A stretch of DNA of 64,000 bases from Paludibacter sp. UBA6032 (GCA_002427885.1 DIZI01000021.1:62001-126000); one strand, 5' to 3'. Positions 1-8,732 are shown, counted from the stretch's first letter. Numbers and translations: made by a program. The notes: generated by a model not told the origin, from the sequence alone.

Positions 1-336
1 GGTATTTTTGCCGGAATCATAGCCGGGATGTTTGGAAAAGGTGGCGGATTGATTATTGTTCCTATTCTGATTAAGTTCTTTCAATACAACACGAAAGAAG
101 CTTCAGCAACTTCTTTAGCAGCCTTACAACTACCTGTAGGATTACCCAGTGTGATAATTTATGCTCAGGCAGGGTATCTGAATTTATATTATGCAGGGCT
201 AATGGCTTTAGGAATTGTAGTGGGTGTGTTTTTTGGTTCCAAGTTGGCTATAAATCTTCCACCCACCATCTTTAAAAAGGTTTACGCTTTCTTCCTGTTG
301 GGTGTAGGCGTTTATATGGTTGTCAAATATATTTGA
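1..336 (+). CDS. TauE/SafE-family membrane permease (5' end outside window)
   Basis: The reading frame is already open at base 1 and reads GIFAGIIAG before the first internal ATG at 28, so the gene starts upstream of the window. The visible 111 residues contain the glycine-rich GMFGKGGGLIIVPIL segment, followed by an SL pair, a YAQAGYLN turn and two further hydrophobic helices. This is the repeat pattern of the TauE/SafE (TSUP) family, which moves sulfur-containing or other small organic anions across the inner membrane. Many TSUP proteins are two such repeats, so this may be the second half of a full-length protein or a half-size member. The substrate cannot be told. It converges on the following minus-strand GH105 gene with a 44-bp gap. 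Confidence 0.8.
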   Translation, partial: GIFAGIIAGMFGKGGGLIIVPILIKFFQYNTKEASATSLAALQLPVGLPSVIIYAQAGYLNLYYAGLMALGIVVGVFFGSKLAINLPPTIFKKVYAFFLLGVGVYMVVKYI

Positions 337-380
337 TCTGGTCACAAAGAATTCGGGTTAACGGGTAAATCAGGGTTCCA

Positions 381-2411
381 TTATTTCACTATCAATAATC
401 CTGCTCTTTGGATTGAGTTTTGTTCGATAAGAAGGGTATAACAACCAGGAATAAGGTTTAAATCAGAAATTTCCAGTCTATCCCCAGTTGATTGAAATGT
501 ATTCAAATACACTGTTTTACCACATATATCTAAAATAGCCAGACTGGCAATTCCCGAATTGTCTCCATTTAATCTGATTGTTAGCTTATTATCTGACACC
601 GGATTTGGATACAATGTAAGTTGCGGATTATTTGCTTTAGATGTAGATAGGACAGTCTGGTTATTTTCGAAGTTTATTCGTGCTTCAGTGATACTATTCC
701 ACAGGCTTTGACTATTTCCGTTTCCGGTTATTTTCACGTAACGGGCAGCCTGATCCGGGAAATCATATTTTTCCAAATCGGTAGTTTTACCACTCGATTC
801 CCCGTTAAATACCTCCGTAAAGTTGGCACTGTCAACTGACAATTCAATCTTAAAATAACTCTTGCGAACATTTCCATTATAGAATGCCATATCAACCGAT
901 GAAACCTGTTTAGCTTCGCCCAAATCGTACAATATCCACTGACCTTTACCAAGCGATGACCAACGGGTCGAAAAATCAAAATCCATGGTTTTGTCAGCCG
1001 TATTGCTTGTACCGGCTTCATAATCACTGGCTGTAATTGCAATAATGCCTGTATACACAAACGTTCCTGATTCACCGGCTTCAACCGGAGAACTATCTGC
1101 ACTTAGAATATTTTCTAATTGAACCTGATACAAACCATAATTTAATCCATCAACGCGTAAAACAGTTGTACTGTCATTGGCACCCGCAATAACATCCAAG
1201 ATGGTTACGTTGTTATTTATAGAATAATTCGTTGCATTTAATGCCGTAGTCCGATCAATCTTTTTAGAGAATGAGATTTTAATATGTGTTTTATCCATTG
1301 CTTTGATTGATGTCATCCCAAAATTGGATGGAACAGGCATAACTCCTTCAGCCATTTTGACAACTTCGGTTCCGGCCAAAAGAAAGGCACCCACACCAAA
1401 GTCCTGCGTAGATGCTGCCGGAGCATTGGCGGGTCCGGCACCTACTCCCTGTACATATCCCAGAAAACCATTCGGTTGCACAGCTATTGACACCAACCCG
1501 TTCCAGGCTTTAGCCACAACCGGATAATAAGTGGCCGAATCGAGCAAATGATTATTGATGCCCCAGGCCAGACCATAAGTAAAAAATCCGGTACCACTTG
1601 TTTCGGGTCCTCCAAAATCATTCGGATCATCAAGACTTGTGTTCCAAAAGCCATCGGTTCGTTGACGATCTTTCAGAGCCGCGGCCATTTTTTGGAATGT
1701 TTCTACTAATTCGGCACGATGCACATTATTTTCAGGCAAAAGTTGAAGTACACGCGTCAAAGCACCAATTGCCCATCCATTCCCCCTCGCCCAGTAAGAA
1801 TCCATTCCGTTTGGGGTAGTATAAGGCGGATCATAGGTTTCGTCCCGATACCACAGTCCTGAAGTTGGATTAAATAGTCCCCTCGTCATTTGGGTATTAT
1901 AATATAAATCGAACATCTTGTTGAAATATGCCGTATCATTTTTCAAAACACCCAACCGTGCAAATACAGGCATACCCATATATAGTGCATCGACCCACCA
2001 CCAATCATCGGACTTTGTACTATTGACCATGGCGTCAATACTGGTTTTTATTGCCTTTATTTTGCTGGAGTCTTTAATTGCACCCAGATTGAACAAATCG
2101 ATATACACCTGACCACAAATCTGATTATCCGCATTTCGGGTTGATGTACCACCATTCAATCCCCAACCGTTATTGTTAGCCCACAAATTGGCATATTGCA
2201 AGTAACTGTTTTTGGGATAGACTGTATAAAAATCCATGTTACCCGTAAAATAAGCCGCTCTTGCCCATTGATTATTGCCCGGATTGGGGTTTTGCGAAAT
2301 CCAATAGTCATTTACCAGTTTCATTTTACCGATAACTTCGGATTTTGTAGGTAATTGTTGGGCATAAGCGTTTAAAGAAATGAGTATTCCAACTAAAATA
2401 TATTTTTTCAT
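381..2411 (-). CDS. T9SS-secreted GH105 unsaturated rhamnogalacturonyl hydrolase with F5/8 (discoidin) domain
   Basis: Predicted to hydrolyse the unsaturated uronic acid at the end of oligosaccharides made by pectin or related lyases. Residues 1-18 are a signal peptide. Residues 20-355 are a GH88/GH105 alpha/alpha barrel with the DDWWWVDALYMGMP segment; D141 is the expected catalytic Asp, as in YteR. WARGNGW and ETSGTGFFTYGLAWG also fit the family. Residues about 362-452 look Ig-like, about 455-582 are an F5/8 type C fold, and about 597-676 are a T9SS type A sorting domain starting at LYPNPV. The protein should therefore be surface-anchored or released. A second GH105 at 34568 lacks all C-terminal modules. 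It is divergent from the toroid gene at 2696. The GH family is sure; the natural substrate is inferred. Confidence 0.9.
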   Translation of the reverse strand: MKKYILVGILISLNAYAQQLPTKSEVIGKMKLVNDYWISQNPNPGNNQWARAAYFTGNMDFYTVYPKNSYLQYANLWANNNGWGLNGGTSTRNADNQICGQVYIDLFNLGAIKDSSKIKAIKTSIDAMVNSTKSDDWWWVDALYMGMPVFARLGVLKNDTAYFNKMFDLYYNTQMTRGLFNPTSGLWYRDETYDPPYTTPNGMDSYWARGNGWAIGALTRVLQLLPENNVHRAELVETFQKMAAALKDRQRTDGFWNTSLDDPNDFGGPETSGTGFFTYGLAWGINNHLLDSATYYPVVAKAWNGLVSIAVQPNGFLGYVQGVGAGPANAPAASTQDFGVGAFLLAGTEVVKMAEGVMPVPSNFGMTSIKAMDKTHIKISFSKKIDRTTALNATNYSINNNVTILDVIAGANDSTTVLRVDGLNYGLYQVQLENILSADSSPVEAGESGTFVYTGIIAITASDYEAGTSNTADKTMDFDFSTRWSSLGKGQWILYDLGEAKQVSSVDMAFYNGNVRKSYFKIELSVDSANFTEVFNGESSGKTTDLEKYDFPDQAARYVKITGNGNSQSLWNSITEARINFENNQTVLSTSKANNPQLTLYPNPVSDNKLTIRLNGDNSGIASLAILDICGKTVYLNTFQSTGDRLEISDLNLIPGCYTLLIEQNSIQRAGLLIVK

Positions 2412-2461
2412 TTATTCTGAAACAGGATTTTATAGTTTTCTTTTGTTGTTCAATGCTGTTG

Positions 2462-2469
2462 CAAATATA
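2462..2469 (-). promoter_or_regulatory. Bacteroidota -7 promoter element for the GH105 gene
   Basis: TATATTTG on the minus strand matches TAnnTTTG and lies about 50 bases upstream of the GH105 start. No convincing -33 TTTG box is seen at the right spacing. Confidence 0.5.
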
Positions 2470-2642
2470 TTGATTAAAGCTTTTATGTTCGGTGAAAATC
2501 CGTTCAATTAAGTTGAATAAAAAAGGATGCGGATGTTGTAAAGTTTCATTTAAGTATAATCAGGTCAAATTGTGATGAACCGGAAGAAAGTGTTATCACC
2601 ATTATTGACATTATTTTCTCCTTATATAAAACTAATTAGTTC

Positions 2643-2650
2643 TATATTTG
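2643..2650 (+). promoter_or_regulatory. Bacteroidota -7 promoter element for the toroid gene
   Basis: TATATTTG followed by C matches TAnnTTTG and leaves a leader of about 45 bases before the ATG at 2696. It is back to back with the GH105 promoter, so both genes can be controlled from the same 285-bp gap. Confidence 0.55.
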
Positions 2651-2695
2651 CAGGAGGAAATCAGAAGCTCCTTAATTCATCCTTTTATTTAAAAC

Positions 2696-5600
2696 ATGAA
2701 GAAAACTTTATTATTCATTGTTATTGCATTTTTTAGTGCGGCTAATTTTTGTTCGGTTACACAGGCTCAAACCATCATTGGTGGTACTGAAGATCAGGTA
2801 TCCTCACCAACCGAAGGTGTTATTAATTCTACGTTTGTGGATGAACCAACTATGAAAGGAGATCTGTTGCAGATGTTGGCCAATTTTATGACCTATGTAA
2901 AAAACGATTACCAGGATGCTTCGGCTACTAATAGTGCCGGAGAAGCTTGTGGCTATTTTAAAGGAGAAAACACTGCAGGGAGTAATGAACAGGGAGTAAG
3001 ACCCAATGCGGATCTCTCCATGATATGTGCTTTTTTGTATAAATACGGACAGGGAAAAGTGACACTTCCATCCGGCGTGACCTGGGCTGATGTGAATAAA
3101 ATGGCCAGAAAGAGTCTGATATTTGCCTATTCGACTCATAAAGCCAATAAGTTGAAGACTTGTGCAGCCGGCGATTACTGGGGATCAACCAGTGGTACGG
3201 ACTATGTTTGGGAAAGCTCTTTGTGGTCCATGTCGGTGGCCTATTCAGCCTATTTCCAATACGATTCGTTGACTACAACTCAGAAACAATATGTAGCCAA
3301 TTTAGTAAAAGCAGAATGTAACTACGAGTTGAACCGTACTATTCCCACTGGCTTTTCGGGCGATACAAAAGCAGAAGAGAATGGCTGGGAAACCAATATC
3401 TTATCCTGTGCTCTGGGATTATATCCTAATGATGCATTAGCTCCGCAGTGGTACGACCGTTTACGGGCTTTTGCCATAAATTGTTATTCTCAGATTGATG
3501 ATGCTACTGATGCCACCGTTATTGACCCTGACTATAACAGCAAAACAGTAAAGGATCTTTATATCGGCAAAAACCTGTTCGATGATTACACCTTGCAGAA
3601 TCACAATTATTTCCATAGCTCTTATCAGAATGTGGTCATGCAGGAGCTAGGCGAAGGTTTCTTAGCCATGAAATTGTTCCAAACCGGAATGATCGGTACT
3701 GAGAAATGGAAAACAAATGCGTTGTTGCACAACGATCAGAAAGTGATGGACAATGTACTCAATGAACTTGCTTTAGCAGATGGTGAGTTGGCCATGCCGA
3801 ATGGCAATGACTGGAGTTTGTTTCTGTACGACCAGATTACCTCTTACACGACGATGGCTTGTTTCCTGAAAGACCCGAATGCATTGATGTTGGAAAATCA
3901 GGTGTATAAATATATCAAAGCCAGACAGACAACCACTACCGATGGCAGCTGGTTGTTGCGTGCTGACGTGGGTGCACGCCGTATGGGTGTTGAAGCACAC
4001 CGCGTAATGATGACATGGCTTATGCACGAAATGGCCTCAACTGCAAGTATGACTCCTTCAAGTTGGAGTGATTTCAGAAAAAATCATGAAGCAGCCAAAC
4101 TGTTTACGTCACAGAATATAGTAAAAGCATACACCAAAGATCGTTTCACTTGTTTCTCCTGGAGTACCGGAATTTCCAGTTATACCGGCTATTTCACTCC
4201 GAACAGTCCTGATAAAAACAAAATTGTAGTTCCTTACAGAATGAATAATACAGGGAATATACTGGGTTGGTATTTAGTAAGTGGAAAAGCAACAAATGCA
4301 ACACCTGTAACCACTGGTATTTATAACTTAAAAGGAAATAGTTACACTATGAATGGGGTTATCAATACAAATGATGCCTCATTGACTAATAATTTTGCAA
4401 TTTATTCTACTCCGGGAAATGCACTGATTTATCTGGACTACGTAAAAGCCAACAGTGCCGTAACAATTACCGGTGCCAGAGGAGGATTGCTTGCTATCAG
4501 CACCGATAATCTTACTAAACTGCAACGTACGATTTATCATAGTAATGGCCGTTATCAGACCAATGGCTCAAGCACTGTAACTTTTGCTACTTCGTGGGCT
4601 AATATTGATAACCAGATTGCTGTAGTAACTCCGGGTGTGAGCAGCATGGCTTTTGGCGACAGGGCTTCAAACAATTCAATTTATACAACCAATTTCTATC
4701 CGTTTTATAGTACTACCAGTAGGACTGTTGCCGGGGGTGATGTAGTAGATCGTCGGCAGATGATTTACTACAGTGCTATAAGTAGTGATCAAACCAGTAA
4801 TTTTGCCGGTAAAGCCATCGTGTTAAGAGATTCTCTGCCTGCAGGTTGGAACGGTGTGATTGCCACTGATCCGGATAGCATTCGCTATATGCTGGTAAGC
4901 AATTTTGTTGGAACAACAACTGCCGATATGAAAGCGATTGGTTTTGCTGAAGGTGCTCCGGTATTCTCCGTACCAACTGATATTTCAGGAGGAAAATCCA
5001 TCGCGCATTTTACGCTACCGGCATCTCGTAGCGTTGGTAATGCATTGCGTGTATTTGTAACATCGGGAAATATTACAGCACAACAAGGGACAGATTCAAC
5101 CAGTACCTATTTGACAAACAGCACAGCCTCAGTTAAAGCAGTTGATTTGATGATTATTACAGCTGGTGCTAAAATTACAGGTACTGTAAATGTTCCGGCG
5201 AATAGTCGTGTTTTGGTGACAGTTAAGAATGGGGCATTGGTTAGAACAGATGCACCACTACCTCAAGAACCAACAAATGATATCACTGTCCTTGCGTTGA
5301 AAAATGCAGGATTTGATTCAGCACCCGTAACATACAATGTGGCCGGAGCGCTAAATACAAGCGCTGTAAATATGTGGGCCGGATTGGGCTATACCAGTGC
5401 TTATGCTTATAACCTTACCGGCTGGACAAATCGTAGTGTAGTGGCCAGTAATGCTACTTTTACAGCTACCTTTGCCTATGGTTCTTTGGCTAAATTTAAT
5501 AGTATAAACATCCCATCGGTAGATAAAAACGGGAATAATAGCGGAGCCTGTTTGGGAGCGTCATCCGGTTGGGGCACAACTAATGCGGTGCAATTTACTC

Positions 5601-6352
5601 AAAAGGTTCTTTTACCTTCCGGAAATTATAAAATGAACTATGACGTGTACAATGGTAATACAGCTGCGGCAACCGTAGTCAGTAACTTAACGGGGTTTCG
5701 TAACGCCTCTGCTAACTGGTACGATGCAACAACCAGTTTTACGGCTTCAGTATGGACCACCTCAACTGCAGCTACATTGTTTTCAAGTCCTTTTCAAGGA
5801 GAAGTAAGTATAGGTGCTTGTTGTTCAAACGCGGGTTCGGCAGCAGGTCCGAAATTACTTTATGATAATATTCGAATTCTTACTGACCAGAGCGTTGAAA
5901 GTGCTGAGAGTTTTTACTGGAACAACGCAAAAGATAGTGCACAAGCTGCAATGAATCGCTATCCCTCGGTAACCAGCGGTGATTTGTATACTAATCTACA
6001 AACGGCCTTATTACAGACATACACCACTATTGATGCATGTGCGACTGCCGTACAAACGCTTCAGGATGCAACAGCCCGGTTTTTAGCGGGAGCAGCACTT
6101 TCATCCGGAGTTGCTTCAGAAAATGATTTTGGTATTCACATTTATCCCAATCCGGCCAGTACCCATCTGACCATCAGTGGTGCTGACAGGAAAGCCACCG
6201 TGGAAATTATCAACAGCGAAGGAAGAACATTATATAACGCTGCAACCTCCGAAAAGAACATCGCATTAAATGGCTTCAGCAGCGGTCTTTATATCGTCAA
6301 AATATCGGAGGAAAGTTCTCAAACTCTTAAAAAAATTATCGTGAAGAATTAG
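2696..6352 (+). CDS. Giant T9SS-secreted alpha/alpha-toroid plus beta-sandwich protein, probable polysaccharide lyase or hydrolase of unassigned family
   Basis: A 1218-residue secreted protein. Residues 1-24 are a signal peptide. About 45-455 is helical and rich in conserved-looking aromatic and polar motifs: WESSLWSMSVAYSAYF, AEENGWETN (226-234), NHNYFHSSYQN (302-312) and GVEAHR (431-436). About 465-850 is beta-rich. About 868-1035 resembles a carbohydrate-binding jelly roll, about 1045-1125 is a short helical FIVAR-like stretch, and 1145-1218 is a T9SS sorting domain (IYPNPAS). The toroid plus beta-sandwich order is that of PL8-type lyases, but I do not see the PL8 signature, so the family is left open. 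A lyase would make the unsaturated products its divergent neighbour GH105 consumes. The fold call is fair; the activity is inference. Confidence 0.6.
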   Translation: MKKTLLFIVIAFFSAANFCSVTQAQTIIGGTEDQVSSPTEGVINSTFVDEPTMKGDLLQMLANFMTYVKNDYQDASATNSAGEACGYFKGENTAGSNEQGVRPNADLSMICAFLYKYGQGKVTLPSGVTWADVNKMARKSLIFAYSTHKANKLKTCAAGDYWGSTSGTDYVWESSLWSMSVAYSAYFQYDSLTTTQKQYVANLVKAECNYELNRTIPTGFSGDTKAEENGWETNILSCALGLYPNDALAPQWYDRLRAFAINCYSQIDDATDATVIDPDYNSKTVKDLYIGKNLFDDYTLQNHNYFHSSYQNVVMQELGEGFLAMKLFQTGMIGTEKWKTNALLHNDQKVMDNVLNELALADGELAMPNGNDWSLFLYDQITSYTTMACFLKDPNALMLENQVYKYIKARQTTTTDGSWLLRADVGARRMGVEAHRVMMTWLMHEMASTASMTPSSWSDFRKNHEAAKLFTSQNIVKAYTKDRFTCFSWSTGISSYTGYFTPNSPDKNKIVVPYRMNNTGNILGWYLVSGKATNATPVTTGIYNLKGNSYTMNGVINTNDASLTNNFAIYSTPGNALIYLDYVKANSAVTITGARGGLLAISTDNLTKLQRTIYHSNGRYQTNGSSTVTFATSWANIDNQIAVVTPGVSSMAFGDRASNNSIYTTNFYPFYSTTSRTVAGGDVVDRRQMIYYSAISSDQTSNFAGKAIVLRDSLPAGWNGVIATDPDSIRYMLVSNFVGTTTADMKAIGFAEGAPVFSVPTDISGGKSIAHFTLPASRSVGNALRVFVTSGNITAQQGTDSTSTYLTNSTASVKAVDLMIITAGAKITGTVNVPANSRVLVTVKNGALVRTDAPLPQEPTNDITVLALKNAGFDSAPVTYNVAGALNTSAVNMWAGLGYTSAYAYNLTGWTNRSVVASNATFTATFAYGSLAKFNSINIPSVDKNGNNSGACLGASSGWGTTNAVQFTQKVLLPSGNYKMNYDVYNGNTAAATVVSNLTGFRNASANWYDATTSFTASVWTTSTAATLFSSPFQGEVSIGACCSNAGSAAGPKLLYDNIRILTDQSVESAESFYWNNAKDSAQAAMNRYPSVTSGDLYTNLQTALLQTYTTIDACATAVQTLQDATARFLAGAALSSGVASENDFGIHIYPNPASTHLTISGADRKATVEIINSEGRTLYNAATSEKNIALNGFSSGLYIVKISEESSQTLKKIIVKN

Positions 6353-6401
6353 TGTTTGAAAAATTGAAACCTGTTTTTTTAATTATTGAAATTGAAAATG
6401 A

Positions 6402-6436
6402 AAAGAGTCGGGAATTGGTTTCCGACTCTTTTTTTA
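6402..6436 (+). terminator. Rho-independent terminator of the toroid gene
   Basis: Ten-base arms AAAGAGTCGG (6402-6411) and CCGACTCTTT (6422-6431) with a 10-base loop, followed by a T run. It sits 50 bases after the stop codon. Confidence 0.85.
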
Positions 6437-6446
6437 TTGTACTCAA

Positions 6447-6515
6447 GAGCGGAATACATCCCGATAACTATCGGGACCTTATAATACAAGGGGTGGGATT
6501 AATTAAATCCCACCC
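6447..6515 (+). repeat. Palindromic REP-like element, copy A
   Basis: Contains two palindromes: TCCCGATAACTATCGGGA (6459-6476) and GGGTGGGATT/AATCCCACCC (6491-6515). The same pair in the same order occurs in inverted orientation at 8081-8155, including the ACATCCCGAT lead-in and the intervening AATACAA. The two copies face each other across 1.6 kb. Confidence 0.8.
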
Positions 6516-6589
6516 GCAAGTGCGAACACTTTGTTCATTTAATCTGGTTTGTATATATCCGGCGTGACGGAGAGACGAAGTGCCCTGCG

Positions 6590-6836
6590 TCTGTACCGAC
6601 ATACGCCGTTGGTCGTCCAGCTCGTTCGCCGTAGCGCATAAAATTCTGCACCCACTGTTCGGCATATGGCTCTAGCCTATGTCGCAACTAAATGGAAAGC
6701 TCCGCTTTCCATATTATATTCCAATATGGAAAGCAGGAGCTTTCCTTCTAACCCGACGAAGTCTGGAGACTTCGCCGAACACCCGCACCAAATACGCTAC
6801 GACGAACAGAGTTTGTTCAACCTACGCCGAACTGAG
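6590..6836. repeat. Cluster of strong hairpins in a non-coding stretch
   Basis: No plausible gene is seen here. The main structure is an inverted repeat with 22-23-base arms (6694-6715 and 6723-6745, one-base bulge, 7-base loop); each arm itself contains the smaller GGAAAGC/GCTTTCC palindrome. A second perfect hairpin CGAAGTCTGGAGACTTCG follows at 6757-6774. Composition is richer in GC than the neighbouring genes. It probably belongs to the same degraded repeat island as copies A and B. Confidence 0.7.
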
Positions 6837-6839
6837 TAA

Positions 6840-7685
6840 TTATTTATTTACATTTTTACCAACTGGATAATCAATATTATAGTCTTCTTTCAACAATTCA
6901 CTTCCGTATTTAACTCCTAAATCTGCTGCTCTCTTTAAGTCAATAATAGCTAATTCCTTTTTGCCCAAAACATCACATAAAACTCCACGATTAATGTAAG
7001 CACCTTCATAGTTTGGATTAATCCTTATTGATGAGTTGAAATCAGAAAGAGCAAAAGTATTGTTTCCAATACCCCTATAACATCCACCACGAAAATTATA
7101 CGAAACATAATCATCCGGGTTTAAATTAATAGCAGAAGTATAATCTTCTATTGCCAGTTTTTCTTTTCTTTGTGCAAGATAAAGATCTCCACGACTACGA
7201 TAAACAAAAAAATCGTTTGGATCAATTTCAATGGCTCTGGCAAAGTCTTGAAGTGCAAGAGTATAATTACCTTTTAAAAAGTACATATAGCCACGATTAT
7301 AAACTGCGTCATATCCATTCGGATAATTTTTAATCTCCGAGGTATAATCTGCTATTGCAAAATCGTATTTCTCTAATTTGCTATATAAATAAGCTCTCAT
7401 ACCATATCCATACTGAAATTTTGGATTAATTTTTATTAGAGAAGTATAATCTGCTATTGCCAAATTCAGATTCCCTATCGAATCATAACAAGTAGCACGT
7501 AGAAAATAAATTTCCTCATTTTTAGAATCAATTTCTATAGCTGAAGTATACATTTTAATTGCTAACTCAAACTGTCCCTTATTTTTATAAACATTTCCTT
7601 TGTCTACAAAATGTTTTATATCGTTAAGTCCGCATGAAATTAGCAGAAAAATCAATATGCTTGTAAAAAAAACCTTTGTTTTCAT
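6840..7685 (-). CDS. TPR-repeat lipoprotein
   Basis: The N-terminus has a hydrophobic stretch ending in LLISCG, a lipobox with the acylated Cys at about residue 18, so the protein should be membrane-anchored on the periplasmic side. From about residue 25 to 260 it is built of seven or so 34-residue tetratricopeptide repeats, each with the pattern LAIxDYTxAIxIxP (for example ELAIKMYTSAIEID and KLAIEDYTSAINLNP). TPR arrays are protein-protein interaction scaffolds; no catalytic domain is present. It lies 23 bases downstream of a gene fragment and between two inverted palindromic elements, so it may be cargo or a chance passenger of that island. Partner and role are unknown. Confidence 0.8.
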   Translation of the reverse strand: MKTKVFFTSILIFLLISCGLNDIKHFVDKGNVYKNKGQFELAIKMYTSAIEIDSKNEEIYFLRATCYDSIGNLNLAIADYTSLIKINPKFQYGYGMRAYLYSKLEKYDFAIADYTSEIKNYPNGYDAVYNRGYMYFLKGNYTLALQDFARAIEIDPNDFFVYRSRGDLYLAQRKEKLAIEDYTSAINLNPDDYVSYNFRGGCYRGIGNNTFALSDFNSSIRINPNYEGAYINRGVLCDVLGKKELAIIDLKRAADLGVKYGSELLKEDYNIDYPVGKNVNK

Positions 7686-7708
7686 TCTACTGTTATTTTA
7701 TTTAAATA

Positions 7709-8053
7709 TTAATAATTATTGGGTTGGTTATAATTTGTTGGATTGCCGTTTTTGTCCCAAGTAACTCCTTGTATTTTATAAGTTTTTGGAATACTTGGCT
7801 TACCAGGGTATTGTCCTTCATAATACATATTATCAATAGCACCAGATTTATCTAAAATATCATAATACAAAGCAAAAGGTATTTCTCGACTAATGATGTT
7901 TAGCCAAATATTTTTTGCAGCATCCTTTTGACCTTCTGGATTATTGAAGTCAAGCAACTTTTGTAAATTCTCTACAAGTTCAATCCTATCAACACCTTCT
8001 CTTATATTACCAAAAAGACGTTCTATTTGACCCAGTCCTCCCGGATATGTTCT
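7709..8053 (-). pseudogene. C-terminal fragment of an unidentified gene
   Basis: An open frame of about 114 codons with no convincing start: a frame stop lies at 8054-8056, and the only internal starts are weak (TTG at 7957). The readable protein begins TYPGGLGQIERLFGNIREG and ends GVTWDKNGNPTNYNQPNNY. The frame runs up to the edge of repeat copy B, as if the 5' part of the gene had been lost to the repeat insertion. I do not recognise the family; the GVTWDKNGNPT stretch faintly resembles YD/RHS-type repeats, but that is not enough for a call. Confidence 0.5.
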
Positions 8054-8080
8054 TTAAATGTATAAATGTTGCTGATTGTC

Positions 8081-8155
8081 GGTGGGATTTAATTAATCCC
8101 ACCTTTTGTATTCTTAGGTCCCGATAGCTATCGGGATGTAATCCGTTCTTGTGCT
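8081..8155 (-). repeat. Palindromic REP-like element, copy B
   Basis: Reverse-complement relative of 6447-6515. It carries GGTGGGATT/AATCCCACC (8081-8103) and TCCCGATAGCTATCGGGA (8119-8136). Its outer end coincides with the stop codon of the Y1 transposase remnant (8155-8157), the position expected for REP sequences bordering their transposase gene. Confidence 0.8.
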
Positions 8156-8280
8156 CAAACAACCATTACATCCACCAGTCCTTTTCCTTTTGCATAATCA
8201 ATAGCCGAACTATAACGATAATCTTCTGCTCGGTTTACAATTTCTGCCTTGACAAGACGCTATGCTTTAATGGATAGATT
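8155..8280 (-). pseudogene. 3' remnant of a REP-associated Y1 (IS200/IS605-like) transposase
   Basis: The minus strand reads VKAEIVNRAEDYRYSSA, then IDYAKGKGLVDV, then a stop at 8155. This is the C-terminal signature of Bacteroidota Y1 transposases (a NPVKAGIV-like start, then YSSA, then a GLVDV-like end). A stop and a small insertion lie directly upstream at about 8261, and no further transposase sequence is found before the AraC-type gene at 8289, so it is a decayed tail. The family nucleates single strands at palindromic hairpins such as those in copies A and B. Recognition rests on a short but characteristic motif. Confidence 0.65.
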
Positions 8281-8288
8281 TTGATTTA

Positions 8289-8711
8289 CTATCTCCAACT
8301 CGGTATTTGCTTCACATTCCGCATATAGAAACGGTAAAAACCCGAATAGCTACCAAAACCCAGGCATTGCGAAATATGTTTCAAATCGTTTTTTTTATCC
8401 TTCAGTAGGTCTTTAGCCATCAATAGGATGTAGCTAGTCGTAAAATCGGTGAACGTCATACCTGTTAGCGTGATCAACGTAAAGCACAATTCAGTGGGCG
8501 TAATGCCTAATAAAACGGCATGATAACGGGTAGTATGGACTCCATGGTGATGGAGATTTTCCACAAAAGCATCCAGAAAAGCACACCCCGTAGCCCTAAA
8601 GCCCGTGCTGGGTGTTTCACTTGCATTTTCCGCCGGGGCAATTGCAGGTTGGTCAATGCCTATATATAGCTCGGCGGGAGTGTATTGATGAAAAATAGCT
8701 GGCATACGCAT
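8289..8711 (-). CDS. Short AraC-type helix-turn-helix protein
   Basis: Of 140 residues, about 55-140 match the AraC/XylS DNA-binding domain: LLGITPTELCFTLITLTGMTFTDFTT, LMAKDLLK, then a second helix-turn-helix LKHISQCLGFGSYSGFYRFY ending in IPSWR where the family usually has TPxxYR. The 50 residues before it do not resemble the usual sensor domain, so the protein is shorter than a normal AraC regulator and may be a remnant or a stand-alone DNA-binding domain. A TATATTTG promoter element 21 bases upstream supports expression. No target can be inferred. Start chosen at the first ATG; a second ATG is two codons later. Confidence 0.6.
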   Translation of the reverse strand: MRMPAIFHQYTPAELYIGIDQPAIAPAENASETPSTGFRATGCAFLDAFVENLHHHGVHTTRYHAVLLGITPTELCFTLITLTGMTFTDFTTSYILLMAKDLLKDKKNDLKHISQCLGFGSYSGFYRFYMRNVKQIPSWR

Positions 8712-8732
8712 TCAGTTTTAGAAATTATTTTA

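Noticed and set aside
6352..6567. 71-codon frame directly after the toroid gene
   Set aside because: Begins with a non-ATG codon at the stop of the preceding gene and runs through a terminator and REP palindromes.
6468..6665. 65-codon minus-strand frame in the hairpin cluster
   Set aside because: Overlaps repeat copy A and several hairpins; composition and lack of a domain suggest non-coding repeat sequence.
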